A program made the position numbers and the translations under genes. Shown here piece after piece: positions 16,548 to 24,495 of a stretch of 64,000 nucleotides of DNA. The notes below the pieces were generated by a model that searched no databases, was not told the DNA's origin, and saw only the letters and a list, made by a program, of their open reading frames with translations. Each line of letters begins with the position of its first letter. Positions within the stretch are counted from its first letter, which is position 1. Source of the DNA: Planifilum fulgidum. Lineage in GTDB: Bacteria; Bacillota; Bacilli; Thermoactinomycetales; DSM-44946. The stretch is from the NCBI RefSeq assembly GCF_900113175.1, contig NZ_FOOK01000016.1, forward strand, positions 1-64,000, read 5' to 3'.

Positions 16548-18932
16548 ATGACGAATCAACACCGATTACATTTGTTTGCCTTTGACGTGACTCATCCCCC
16601 TGTGCCGGATCAACCGGTTTATGGTTTAAGGTTCTCCCCTTCTTGGCGTGAGATGATTTGGCCCGGCCGTTCTGAAGGGTGTCATGTGAAAACGCCGGGT
16701 TTGGCCAGTTTGAGAGAGGAGTTGATGCAGCTATATCCCGGCTTGTTATACACCCGCTTCGACGAATCGGCTCTTGCCGGAAAGACGCCTGCACTTGTTG
16801 CTGAACAACCGATTCCAGCGGATGTGCTTGCTTGGCACTTTACCCGCCATTTCAAGCGGATCGGAAAATCCGCCTCCTTCGATGCGTCCGATGTCGAATG
16901 GTCCCGCATCGATTGGGCTAAGGTGGATCATCAACAAGACGCGATATTCAGCTGGCTGCCAGCGTATGTGTCCCGTCGTTTTGCCGAATCCGCCAAACCC
17001 TTCAGAGTCATGGAGTATAAGCGAAAGACGAAACAGCAGGTGTTTGAAGGAGAATTGCGGTTTTATCCGGTTTTTCTGAACGGAAAATATGGCTGCATGA
17101 CTGAACCCTACAAAGGATATTCCTATGCCGTTTATTTTTCAGTGGAAACGCGCGCAAACCAACCTGGAAGAAAATTTTTGTACATTCATCCACGAATTCA
17201 TCGCTTCGTTTCCGTGTCTGTCAAAAGGGGGTTGTCGCCTAAAAGAAATGGCACGGTGTTGATCCGTTTGCCTCACAGACAAGGAAAAACACCCTTTGTT
17301 CCGGTAACGATTACCAAGAGCTCCAAACAGGGAGTTGCAGCGGAGTGGAAAGAAGATTGGATACCGGAATACTTGAATTATTTTCTTCCCGAACCTTTGG
17401 AATTGGAATCCCTTTTGAGTGAGCCGTCCAGATATCAAAATGTGGAGGGAGAAATTTGCGCATTACTATTGTACAATCCTGTTTTTTATTCTTCCTATTA
17501 CAATGAAAAAGTGGCCAAAGGCGGGATGGGGCTTTCGGAGAGAAAGCAACTGTTTGATCTTTTTCAAGAGGTTTTTCCGGAATTGGAACCGTTGCAGCCG
17601 CTAAAGGAAGTGAAAACCAAACGAATTGTAAAAAAGAAATTCCCTATGACTGTAACCGATTCTGAAGAAAGTCGTTTACGGATCAATTGTCACACGACCG
17701 ATCCTGTATTTCAGAATTTGGTTGAACAAATTGAAGGATTGACCGACTATTTCTCAAGGCAGGATAATTGTGTGTACAAACTGCGTGCCAGTGGGCCTGA
17801 AATGGTGGTGGAGTTGAGGCATTGTCCGGACAGCGGTGTCGTCCAGGATGTAGATATCAACCATCCTCACCGGACTCTGCGCAGAATGAAAACGATGATA
17901 ACAAAATGGGGTAAAGCGCATGGTGCGTTGGTGATGATCGAACCGAAAAAAACCTGGTCGGAAAATCCGAAGGCTGATCCCAAACATGCATTGCGGGTTG
18001 CCTTTGCGGAATGCGGACAGATCACCCAATTTTTGCATGACGATAATGAGGAAAATTTTGAACACAGGGTGAAAAACGCCTTTTTCGATCTGCTGAGCGA
18101 TTTCGGGGTCTATACGCATCACCTGATTGAAGGGGTGGATCGGGAACGGGTTTGGTTGTTTGTTACCGCCTTCAGGCCCCACGAATTGAATGAGGGCCGC
18201 GTATTATACGCCCGTTATGACGGTGATCGCTATTTGATCCGTATGGAAGGAGACGACGGATCTTGGAGGGCCTTGCCCGAGTTTATTACCGATGCGGGAG
18301 GTTTAAAACAGGGGCTTGAAAGAGATGGCCTGACAAGAGAGAAGCAACCTGAAATCGAACGAACCATCCTTCAAATTCTGCAGGAAACGGAAAGGCCTCT
18401 GACTGTTGTTTTTGATCGAATTCCTTTGACCAAGTTGTATTATCCCGTTCAGGATAAACACCTGATTAATGGAGACTGGATCCTGACGAGGCCTGAACTT
18501 GATTACCAACGCAACCGCCTCCGCATTTTGCGAATAACGACGGGAGATCAGGTGCCTGATTACTACAACGATGAATACGGAAAAGCTTATTCATACCGTT
18601 CCGGACTGTTCCTCTCTGAGGATGGTGTTTACTATAGCCTTGGGCAAAAACCGAAAACCTATCGAGGAGCTGTTTTGCTTACAAAAGCTACCGATCCTTC
18701 GGAGCTATTGCTTCAACCCAATCTGGTGGAAATTTTGCCAGTGGGACATTGGGACCCCGGTGAAGTGGAAGAGGCCGTTCGACAGCTTCACATGTTGCGA
18801 AAGGCAAATCTGACCTATGATCATCATACGATTTATCCGGCACCGTTACACCGATTGAATGCGGCAAAAAAATATTTGGAGGCGTTTCTCACTGTTCAAA
18901 GGAGCGTCAAAAATGATCGCGTGAGAATATAA
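16548..18932 (+). CDS. prokaryotic PIWI protein, pPIWI-RE family
   Basis: The 794-residue product matches the pPIWI-RE architecture: an N-terminal X region (about 1-300), a MID-like part (about 360-470) and a C-terminal RNase H-fold PIWI domain (about 475-794). Recognisable family segments are ADPKHALRVAFAECGQITQF (476-495), the strand LTVVFDRI with D623, the arginine-rich strand NRLRILRITTGDQVPDY (656-672; R658, R662), GLFLSEDGVYYSLG (686-699) and NLVEILPVG with E728. Conserved arginine and glutamate give the family its name. Unlike ordinary Argonautes the protein has no clear PAZ. Such proteins are predicted to bind guide-target duplexes or R-loops in defence against invading DNA. GGAG about ten bases upstream supports ATG 16548. 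A terminator follows at 18969. Confidence 0.88.
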   Translation: MTNQHRLHLFAFDVTHPPVPDQPVYGLRFSPSWREMIWPGRSEGCHVKTPGLASLREELMQLYPGLLYTRFDESALAGKTPALVAEQPIPADVLAWHFTRHFKRIGKSASFDASDVEWSRIDWAKVDHQQDAIFSWLPAYVSRRFAESAKPFRVMEYKRKTKQQVFEGELRFYPVFLNGKYGCMTEPYKGYSYAVYFSVETRANQPGRKFLYIHPRIHRFVSVSVKRGLSPKRNGTVLIRLPHRQGKTPFVPVTITKSSKQGVAAEWKEDWIPEYLNYFLPEPLELESLLSEPSRYQNVEGEICALLLYNPVFYSSYYNEKVAKGGMGLSERKQLFDLFQEVFPELEPLQPLKEVKTKRIVKKKFPMTVTDSEESRLRINCHTTDPVFQNLVEQIEGLTDYFSRQDNCVYKLRASGPEMVVELRHCPDSGVVQDVDINHPHRTLRRMKTMITKWGKAHGALVMIEPKKTWSENPKADPKHALRVAFAECGQITQFLHDDNEENFEHRVKNAFFDLLSDFGVYTHHLIEGVDRERVWLFVTAFRPHELNEGRVLYARYDGDRYLIRMEGDDGSWRALPEFITDAGGLKQGLERDGLTREKQPEIERTILQILQETERPLTVVFDRIPLTKLYYPVQDKHLINGDWILTRPELDYQRNRLRILRITTGDQVPDYYNDEYGKAYSYRSGLFLSEDGVYYSLGQKPKTYRGAVLLTKATDPSELLLQPNLVEILPVGHWDPGEVEEAVRQLHMLRKANLTYDHHTIYPAPLHRLNAAKKYLEAFLTVQRSVKNDRVRI

Positions 18933-18968
18933 TGTGCCGATGAAGTGAAAACTTCGGTATGGTAACAA

Positions 18969-18998
18969 GAAAGCGGATGCTCCTGGGCATCCGCTTTC
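18969..18998. terminator. bidirectional terminator between the pPIWI-RE operon and the ABC-F gene
   Basis: GAAAGCGGATGC (18969-18980) pairs perfectly with 18987-18998 around TCCTGG. T-rich sequence within and after the 3' arm on both strands suits the convergent arrangement. It is the right limit of the AT-rich island. Confidence 0.8.
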
Positions 18999-19016
18999 GC
19001 TTTATAAAAGAAAGCT

Positions 19017-20648
19017 TCACCACTCCCCCCGTTTCCGCCGGGCTTCGTCGTAATTCCCCTCAAAGCGGGTCAGGATGCCGTTTTCCAGCCAGTAGACGGG
19101 AGCGAACAGCTGGTTCAAAAAGTAGCGGTCATGGGAGACGGCGAGGATGGTGCCGCGGAAATCCCGCAGCGCCTCTTCCAGCACCTCCCGGGAGTCGATG
19201 TCCAGATGGTTGGTCGGCTCATCCAGAATCAGCGCGTTCACTTCGCGGTGCATCAGCTGGGCAAGCCGCAGGCGCATCCGCTCGCCGCCGCTCAGATCCC
19301 GGATCTTGCGGAAGACGGAGTGGCCGTAGAAGAGGAACCGGGCAAGAATCTGCCGGGCCGTGCCCGCATCTAAGGGGACTTCTTCCCGGAACGCTTCCAA
19401 CACGGTCATGTCCGGGTCCCCCTCCCAACCCTGCTGGGAAAGATATCCCGCCTTGACCGACGGTCCCACGTACACTTCGCCCCGATCCGGCGCAATCTCA
19501 CCGGTCAGGAGGCGGAGAAGGGTGGATTTTCCCGCACCGTTTTTTCCCACCACCGCCACCCTTTCGCCGGATCTTACCACCAGGTTTGCCCCCCTCAGGA
19601 CCGGCTCCCGGCCGTAATGCTTGTAAATGTCTTCGAGCCGGAACACGATCTCCCCGCTCCGCTCTTGGCCGCCGAAGTTCAGGGCCATTTTTTTCCGCTC
19701 CAGGACCGGCCGCTTTAGCATCTCCATCCGCTTGAGGGCCTTTTCCATGCTGGAGGCCCTCCGGTGAAGGCCGGCGCTGGGAGGGTTGGAACGGTTGGCC
19801 CACTCCCGCAACCGCTTGATGGCTTCCTCCATCTTTTTGATTTTCTTCTGCTGTTCCCGGTAAGCCTGGAATTCCGCCAGCAGGCGCTGTTCTTTTTCCC
19901 TGACGAAGTGGGAGTAATTTCCCTGGTACAGGGTGCTCCTGCCGTCTTCCAAATCGATGATCCGGTTGACGACCCGATCCAGGAAATAGCGGTCGTGGGA
20001 TACGACCACCACCGCCCCGCGCCATTGGGATAAAAGCTCCTCCAACCATTCCAAGGCCGAAAGATCCAGATGGTTGGTGGGTTCGTCCAGCAGGAGCAGG
20101 TCGGGTTCGGATAGCAACACCTGGGCCAGACCGACCTTGGTCTTTTCCCCGCCGCTGAGGTCGGCAAAGGGACGATCCGGAACATCTTCCGGAAGACGGA
20201 GGCCGCGCACCACCCGGCGGATGCGGGCCTCCATCTCGTACCCGCCACGTTTTTCGAATTCCTCCTGGCAGGCCTGATATCGATTCAAGATTTGTTCCAT
20301 TTGCTTTTCATCGAGCGTGGCATCGGCCATCCGGTTTGCCAGCTCTTCCATTTTCCGTTCCAGATCGATCAGCTCCGCAAAGGGGGAGCGCAGCACGTCC
20401 ATCACCGTCGCTCCCGGGTCCGCCTGGGGAACTTGTTCGAGGTAGCCGATCCGAGCCCCTTTGGCCAGAAACACCGTTCCCCGGTCGGGCGCGATTTCTC
20501 CCGCCAGGAGGCGGAGGAGCGTCGTTTTTCCCGATCCGTTGGGACCGACCAGCCCGACCCGTTCACCCCGCTTGACCACGAAACTCACGTCGCTCAATAC
20601 CCAGCGGTCCTCCAGATGTTTGCCCACGCGATCGGCCGCAATGATCAT
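19017..20648 (-). CDS. ABC-F family ATPase (ribosome-associated)
   Basis: The 543-residue soluble protein has two ATPase domains and no membrane segments: Walker A GPNGSGKTT and GKNGAGKST, signatures LSGGEKT and LSGGERM, and two LLLDEPTNHLD/LILDEPTNHLD Walker B boxes. Between them is a charged linker (QQKKIKKMEEAIKRLREWAN) that in ABC-F proteins reaches into the ribosome. ABC-F proteins regulate translation or dislodge ribosome-targeting antibiotics. ATG at 20648 was chosen because AAGGAGG lies eight bases upstream; ATG 20654 is too close. The frame stays open upstream to an ATG at 20756 inside the leader. The leader holds an upstream ORF and a terminator hairpin, which favours an inducible antibiotic-response role. 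Confidence 0.92.
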   Translation of the reverse strand: MIIAADRVGKHLEDRWVLSDVSFVVKRGERVGLVGPNGSGKTTLLRLLAGEIAPDRGTVFLAKGARIGYLEQVPQADPGATVMDVLRSPFAELIDLERKMEELANRMADATLDEKQMEQILNRYQACQEEFEKRGGYEMEARIRRVVRGLRLPEDVPDRPFADLSGGEKTKVGLAQVLLSEPDLLLLDEPTNHLDLSALEWLEELLSQWRGAVVVVSHDRYFLDRVVNRIIDLEDGRSTLYQGNYSHFVREKEQRLLAEFQAYREQQKKIKKMEEAIKRLREWANRSNPPSAGLHRRASSMEKALKRMEMLKRPVLERKKMALNFGGQERSGEIVFRLEDIYKHYGREPVLRGANLVVRSGERVAVVGKNGAGKSTLLRLLTGEIAPDRGEVYVGPSVKAGYLSQQGWEGDPDMTVLEAFREEVPLDAGTARQILARFLFYGHSVFRKIRDLSGGERMRLRLAQLMHREVNALILDEPTNHLDIDSREVLEEALRDFRGTILAVSHDRYFLNQLFAPVYWLENGILTRFEGNYDEARRKRGEW

Positions 20649-20663
20649 CGGCATGCCCTCCTT

Positions 20664-20706
20664 GAAAAACAAAACACCGCAGGCAAGGTTGCCCCACCTG
20701 CGGTGT
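20664..20706 (-). terminator. leader terminator (attenuator) of the ABC-F gene
   Basis: On the minus strand ACACCGCAGG (plus 20697-20706) pairs perfectly with CCTGCGGTGT (plus 20674-20683), followed by TTTGTTTTTC. It ends one base from the AAGGAGG of the ABC-F gene, so by default transcription would stop before the gene. Confidence 0.75.
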
Positions 20707-20752
20707 GGTTGTTGTGAACGAAAAGCCGCAATCCGTGTGAAGGGAACCTTCC

Positions 20753-20866
20753 TCATGCACCGGTCGTTTTCGGATGGCTGAAAAAGGGCACACGAATCCC
20801 GTTTGCGGCCAATCGATAGGTAATATTGGAAATTTCATTCCACCAAGCCATCCGACCGGCACACAT
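20753..20866 (-). CDS. 37-codon upstream ORF in the ABC-F leader
   Basis: From ATG 20866 a 37-residue frame starts MCAGRMAWWNEISNITYRLA and ends FSHPKTTGA. A very strong ribosome site (GGGAGGTGAAGGG) lies directly upstream. Its TGA overlaps an ATG at 20754-20756 (ATGA), which is in frame with the ABC-F protein and runs through the terminator hairpin. This layout suits ribosome-mediated attenuation: a ribosome stalled by an antibiotic on this ORF could change folding of the downstream hairpin. Leader peptides of this type are known for several antibiotic-inducible ABC-F genes. The sequence itself matches nothing I recognise. Confidence 0.6.
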   Translation of the reverse strand: MCAGRMAWWNEISNITYRLAANGIRVPFFSHPKTTGA

Positions 20867-20901
20867 CGTTCCCTTCACCTCCCTTTGCTCAGGTAAAATT
20901 G

Positions 20902-20930
20902 ATTTTATATATTTTCCGTCCGATTTTCAA
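20902..20930 (-). promoter_or_regulatory. sigma-A promoter of the ABC-F leader transcript
   Basis: On the minus strand TTGAAA (plus 20925-20930) and TAAAAT (plus 20902-20907) are separated by 17 bp. The predicted transcript starts near 20895 and includes the 37-codon ORF and the hairpin, giving a leader of about 250 bases. Confidence 0.7.
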
Positions 20931-20953
20931 GGGGCATCGACCGCCTGGGTTTC

Positions 20954-21925
20954 TCAATAAAACGTGCGGATCAGCTCCAGCTCCTCCGAACAGGAGACCT
21001 CGTAGCCGGACAAGGTGGCGGGGACGATCGCGGCTTCGCCCCGGGAAAGCGCCATTTCACCGCCGGGCCAGTGCAGGGCGCCCTGCCCTTTCGTCACGAT
21101 CAGGATGTCCGGGTTGTTTTGGCGTCCCAAACGGAAGGAATGGTGTCCCGGCGCCAGGTTCCATCGGTCGATGGTGAAATAGGGGCAGGAGACAAGGCGG
21201 GATCCGCGCAGGCCGCCTTCCAGAGTGAGCGCCGTTTCCTCCGGGAAGGGGTCCGGCTGCGATCCGTACCGCAGGACGTCGGCCGCCTTGTCGATGTGCA
21301 GTTCGCGGCTTCGTCCGTGTTTGTCGACGCGGTCCCAGTCGTATACCCGGTAGGTGACGTCGGAGGTCTGCTGGATTTCGAGCACCGTCGTGCCGGCCAG
21401 CAGGGCGTGCAGTGTCCGCGAGGGGACGAACACCAGCCGGCCCGGCGCAATGGGCGCGTACTGGAGATATTCCCGAACGCGCTTCTCTTCGACAGCCCGG
21501 AGGTATTCCTGCCGCGACGAAAAGCGGTGGCCGTAGATGACGCGCCCGTCCTCCGGGCAGTCCAGCACGTACCAGGCCTCGGTCTTTCCGAAATCCGACT
21601 CCGCTTGGCGGGCGTATTCGTCGTCCGGGTGCACCTGGACGGACAGATCCTGCGCCGCTTCGATCAATTTGATCAGGAGGGGAAACCGGGGTTGCGGACT
21701 GGTTCCGAGATAGGCTTCCGGATATTCCCGCACGAGATCGTTCAGGTTTTTTCCCCGGAAGGGGCCTTCCCCGACGATGCTGGTTCCGTTCGGATGGCTG
21801 GAGATGAGCCAGTATTCGCCGATCGGTTCTTCTGTTTCGGTGCCGAACCAGGATTTCAGCCGGTGCCCGCCCCAGATCCGCGGCACGGCGAGGGGGGTGA
21901 ATTTGACCGGTTCCGTTTTTTTCAT
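20954..21925 (-). CDS. manA: mannose-6-phosphate isomerase, class I
   Basis: The 323-residue cupin enzyme interconverts fructose-6-phosphate and mannose-6-phosphate. The N-terminal block PLAVPRIWGGHRLKSWFG and the zinc-site region LSVQVHPDDEYA (His and Glu ligands) are typical of Bacillus ManA (about 315 residues), as is GRLVFVPSRTLHALLAGTTVLEIQQTSDVTYRVYDW further on (only key parts named). ATG 21925 has AAGGTGG five bases upstream. It is the last gene of a group providing mannose-1-phosphate and a nucleotide sugar, 43 bases after the mutase. Confidence 0.94.
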   Translation of the reverse strand: MKKTEPVKFTPLAVPRIWGGHRLKSWFGTETEEPIGEYWLISSHPNGTSIVGEGPFRGKNLNDLVREYPEAYLGTSPQPRFPLLIKLIEAAQDLSVQVHPDDEYARQAESDFGKTEAWYVLDCPEDGRVIYGHRFSSRQEYLRAVEEKRVREYLQYAPIAPGRLVFVPSRTLHALLAGTTVLEIQQTSDVTYRVYDWDRVDKHGRSRELHIDKAADVLRYGSQPDPFPEETALTLEGGLRGSRLVSCPYFTIDRWNLAPGHHSFRLGRQNNPDILIVTKGQGALHWPGGEMALSRGEAAIVPATLSGYEVSCSEELELIRTFY

Positions 21926-21968
21926 GAAAACCACCTTTCACTGTAAGGTTCCATTTTGCGCGCCCATG

Positions 21969-23378
21969 TCACCACGGGATGGGGGCGGTGATGCCGCAAC
22001 GGCGGACGACGTCTTCCACTTCCCGTTTGATTTCGGACAGCCGGGCGGCGCTGTCCGCTTCGGCCCTGAGCACGAGAATCGGCTGGGTGTTGGAACTGCG
22101 CACCAAAGCCCACCCGGAGGGGAATTGTATCCGGGCGCCGTCCACATCGACAATCGGGTATTTCCTCGCGAAGTGCGCTTTCACCTGCTCGATCACCGAA
22201 GCTTTCTTCGTTTCTTCGCAGGGCACCCGCGTTTCCGGCGTGGCGTGGTACTGCGGCACGTCCGCAAACAGGGCGGAAAGGGGACGCGTCTCCCGGGACA
22301 GGATCCGCAACAGGCGCCCCGCGGCGTACAGCGCGTCGTCAAACCCGTAGTACTCGTCGTTGAAGAACAGGTGGCCGGACATCTCCCCCGCAAAGGGCGC
22401 CCCGGTTCGCCGCAACGTCGCCTTGATGTGGGAATGTCCCGTGCGGTGGAAGCGGGGATTGCCGCCGAGCCGCTTGATTTCTTCCACCAGCGCCTGGGAG
22501 CACTTCACCTCGACCCAGGCATCGCATCCCGGATATTTCGGCAGAATTTCCCGCCAGTAGAGAATCATCAGCTGGTCCCCCCAGCGGATGTTGCCCGTCT
22601 CGTCCACCACGCCGAGGCGGTCGCCGTCGCCGTCAAAGGCGATGCCCAGGTCAGCTCCCGTCTCCTTCACCGTCCGGATGAGATCCGTGAGATTTTTCGG
22701 ATCGACGGGGTCCGGATGGTGGTTGGGGAAAGAGGGATCCGACGTGCAGTAAAGGGGAATCACTTCACAACCCCAGCGCTTTAAAGCTTCCGGAGCGAAG
22801 GAGGAAGCGGTCCCGTTGCCGCAATCCACGACCACTTTCAACGGTCGGCCTTCGAGCCGGATCTTTTCCTTAAGCATGTCGAGGTAGGGCGTGCGGATGT
22901 CCACCGATTTGGAAGGGGGCGTTTGGGGGATTTCCGGTTCGGGACCGGTTTCGGCGGCCGCTTCCGCCATTTCCTTGTACAGGCTTTTGACCGCGTCGCC
23001 ATACAGGGTTGTCCCGTTTTGCGCCACTTTGAACCCGTTTTCATCGGGCGGGTTGTGGCTGGCCGTGATCATGATGCCGGCGGGAACATCCAGGTGTTCC
23101 AGGCTGAAGTAGAAGATGGGGGAGGTGACTTCCCCGATGTCCAGCACTTCGCATCCTTCCCGGACGAGACCCGCGGTGATCGCCCGGGCGAGGGAGGGAG
23201 AACTTTTTCGGTTGTCGCGGCCGATCACCACCGAACGCTGCCCTTCGGCGCGCACCCGGCGGGCGAAGGAGCGGCCCAGCCAATAGGCGAAGGATTCGTG
23301 GATCTCCTTTCCGACGACGCCCCGGATGTCATATTCCCGAAACACGTGAGAAGCGATTCGGTCAGCTGGTTTCGTCAT
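21969..23378 (-). CDS. phosphomannomutase/phosphoglucomutase
   Basis: The 469-residue alpha-D-phosphohexomutase has the four-domain layout. The phosphoserine loop reads MITASHNPPDENG, the magnesium site is FDGDGDRLGVV, the sugar-binding loop is GEMSGHLFF and the phosphate-binding C-terminal loop is VRSSNTQP. It converts mannose-6-phosphate to mannose-1-phosphate (or the glucose equivalents), linking ManA to the nucleotidyltransferase of the same operon. GGGAGGGG lies seven bases before ATG 23378. The start overlaps the end of the upstream gene by 17 bases. Confidence 0.94.
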   Translation of the reverse strand: MTKPADRIASHVFREYDIRGVVGKEIHESFAYWLGRSFARRVRAEGQRSVVIGRDNRKSSPSLARAITAGLVREGCEVLDIGEVTSPIFYFSLEHLDVPAGIMITASHNPPDENGFKVAQNGTTLYGDAVKSLYKEMAEAAAETGPEPEIPQTPPSKSVDIRTPYLDMLKEKIRLEGRPLKVVVDCGNGTASSFAPEALKRWGCEVIPLYCTSDPSFPNHHPDPVDPKNLTDLIRTVKETGADLGIAFDGDGDRLGVVDETGNIRWGDQLMILYWREILPKYPGCDAWVEVKCSQALVEEIKRLGGNPRFHRTGHSHIKATLRRTGAPFAGEMSGHLFFNDEYYGFDDALYAAGRLLRILSRETRPLSALFADVPQYHATPETRVPCEETKKASVIEQVKAHFARKYPIVDVDGARIQFPSGWALVRSSNTQPILVLRAEADSAARLSEIKREVEDVVRRCGITAPIPW

Positions 23379-24495
23379 CGCGCATCCCCTCCCGCATTTT
23401 GTGGTATATGGCTTCCGTCAACAAATAGGCCAACGTGGATTCGGCTCCCCGGTTGCGGTTGGGCCCGTTTTCCGTCAAGCCGTCGCAACAGGAACCGTCC
23501 GCCGGGTCGGCCATCGGCACCCGGAGGTCATTGTCTCCGTGGAACCACGCCCGGCATTTCTCCAACACGTCCCGGTAGCCCGCATCCCCGGTCACCGCAT
23601 AGCCCTGCTCGCAGGCCATGGCCAGTTTCATCACTTCCACCGGCTGTTGGTCCCATTGGCTGCCGCCTTGCCGGGTGCACCATCCCCGGTTGCCCACGGG
23701 TCGAATGAATCCTTCGGGCGATGTCATTTTCTCGATCAGGAAATCGAGGCTCTCCCGGGCGGTTTGTTCCGCCTCCCGTGACGGGAAGGTCCTGTGCCAC
23801 TGGAACAAGGCCCAGGGGAAGACGCCGTTGCTGTAGGTCATGACGTCCTCAAACCATCGCCATCCCGGACCGGAGTGCTTGCGGAAGCGCTGGATCAGCT
23901 CTTTTCCCAGACGCTCGGCGGTCGCCGGCAGATCCCGCAAAATCCAATTCCGGAACAATGGTTCGAGCCGGGGATTCGCTTCCGCTTCGCGCAGGAGCAG
24001 GCAGGCCGCCGAAAGGCTGAAGGCGAAGCCCCGGGGATATCGGAGTCGATCGACGGCGCGAAAACCGGTCCGGCACAAGTCTTGGGCGATGCGGGAACGA
24101 TCGCCGTCGGGATCCCAAACCGCGGCGGTCGCCGTGGACCACAGCGTGCGCCCCAGGCAGTCGTCCGACGGCTCTTCCTCTTCCCACCGGCGGTTGTACG
24201 CGACGTTGTTGTGGAAGTGGCCGTCCTCCTTTTGGACCCAGACCAGGAATGCCAGGTACGTGTCGGACAGGCGGGCGAGCTGTTCCGCCGCTTCGGCGTC
24301 CCCGGTCCGACGGGCGATTTTTCCCCATTCCACGCAGGTCCAGAGGGCCCGGGCATTGTCGTCGGTGGAGTAGCCTTCCTTTCGCCGGGGAATTTTTCCG
24401 ATGCCGTGTTCGATGATACCCGTGTCGTCGGTGAGCCGTCTCAGATGGATCAGTTTAACGGGAAGCGGACGCGATGTTTTCACTGCGGTCCGCAT
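23362..24495 (-). CDS. six-hairpin (alpha/alpha toroid) glycosidase-like protein
   Basis: The roughly 377-residue, tryptophan-rich helical protein has the look of the six-hairpin glycosidase superfamily: EGYSTDDNARALWTCVEWG near the N-terminus, then PSDDCLGRTLWST, SGPGWRWFEDVMTYSNGVFP and NRGAESTLAYLLTEA. Similar domains occur fused to or beside mannosyltransferases. Acid residues in YSTDDNAR and WFED are candidate catalytic or binding positions. It probably trims or binds a manno-oligosaccharide made by the neighbouring glycosyltransferase. No strong ribosome site is visible and the start overlaps the upstream gene, so ATG 24495 is a guess; GTG 24522 is also possible. Translational coupling is likely. 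Confidence 0.75.
   Translation of the reverse strand: MRTAVKTSRPLPVKLIHLRRLTDDTGIIEHGIGKIPRRKEGYSTDDNARALWTCVEWGKIARRTGDAEAAEQLARLSDTYLAFLVWVQKEDGHFHNNVAYNRRWEEEEPSDDCLGRTLWSTATAAVWDPDGDRSRIAQDLCRTGFRAVDRLRYPRGFAFSLSAACLLLREAEANPRLEPLFRNWILRDLPATAERLGKELIQRFRKHSGPGWRWFEDVMTYSNGVFPWALFQWHRTFPSREAEQTARESLDFLIEKMTSPEGFIRPVGNRGWCTRQGGSQWDQQPVEVMKLAMACEQGYAVTGDAGYRDVLEKCRAWFHGDNDLRVPMADPADGSCCDGLTENGPNRNRGAESTLAYLLTEAIYHKMREGMRDDETS

Noticed and set aside
12120-19010. Direct repeats marking insertion of the pPIWI-RE island
   Set aside because: Only a 7-base match (TGTGCCG) was noticed near both ends, too short to support an attachment site or target duplication.
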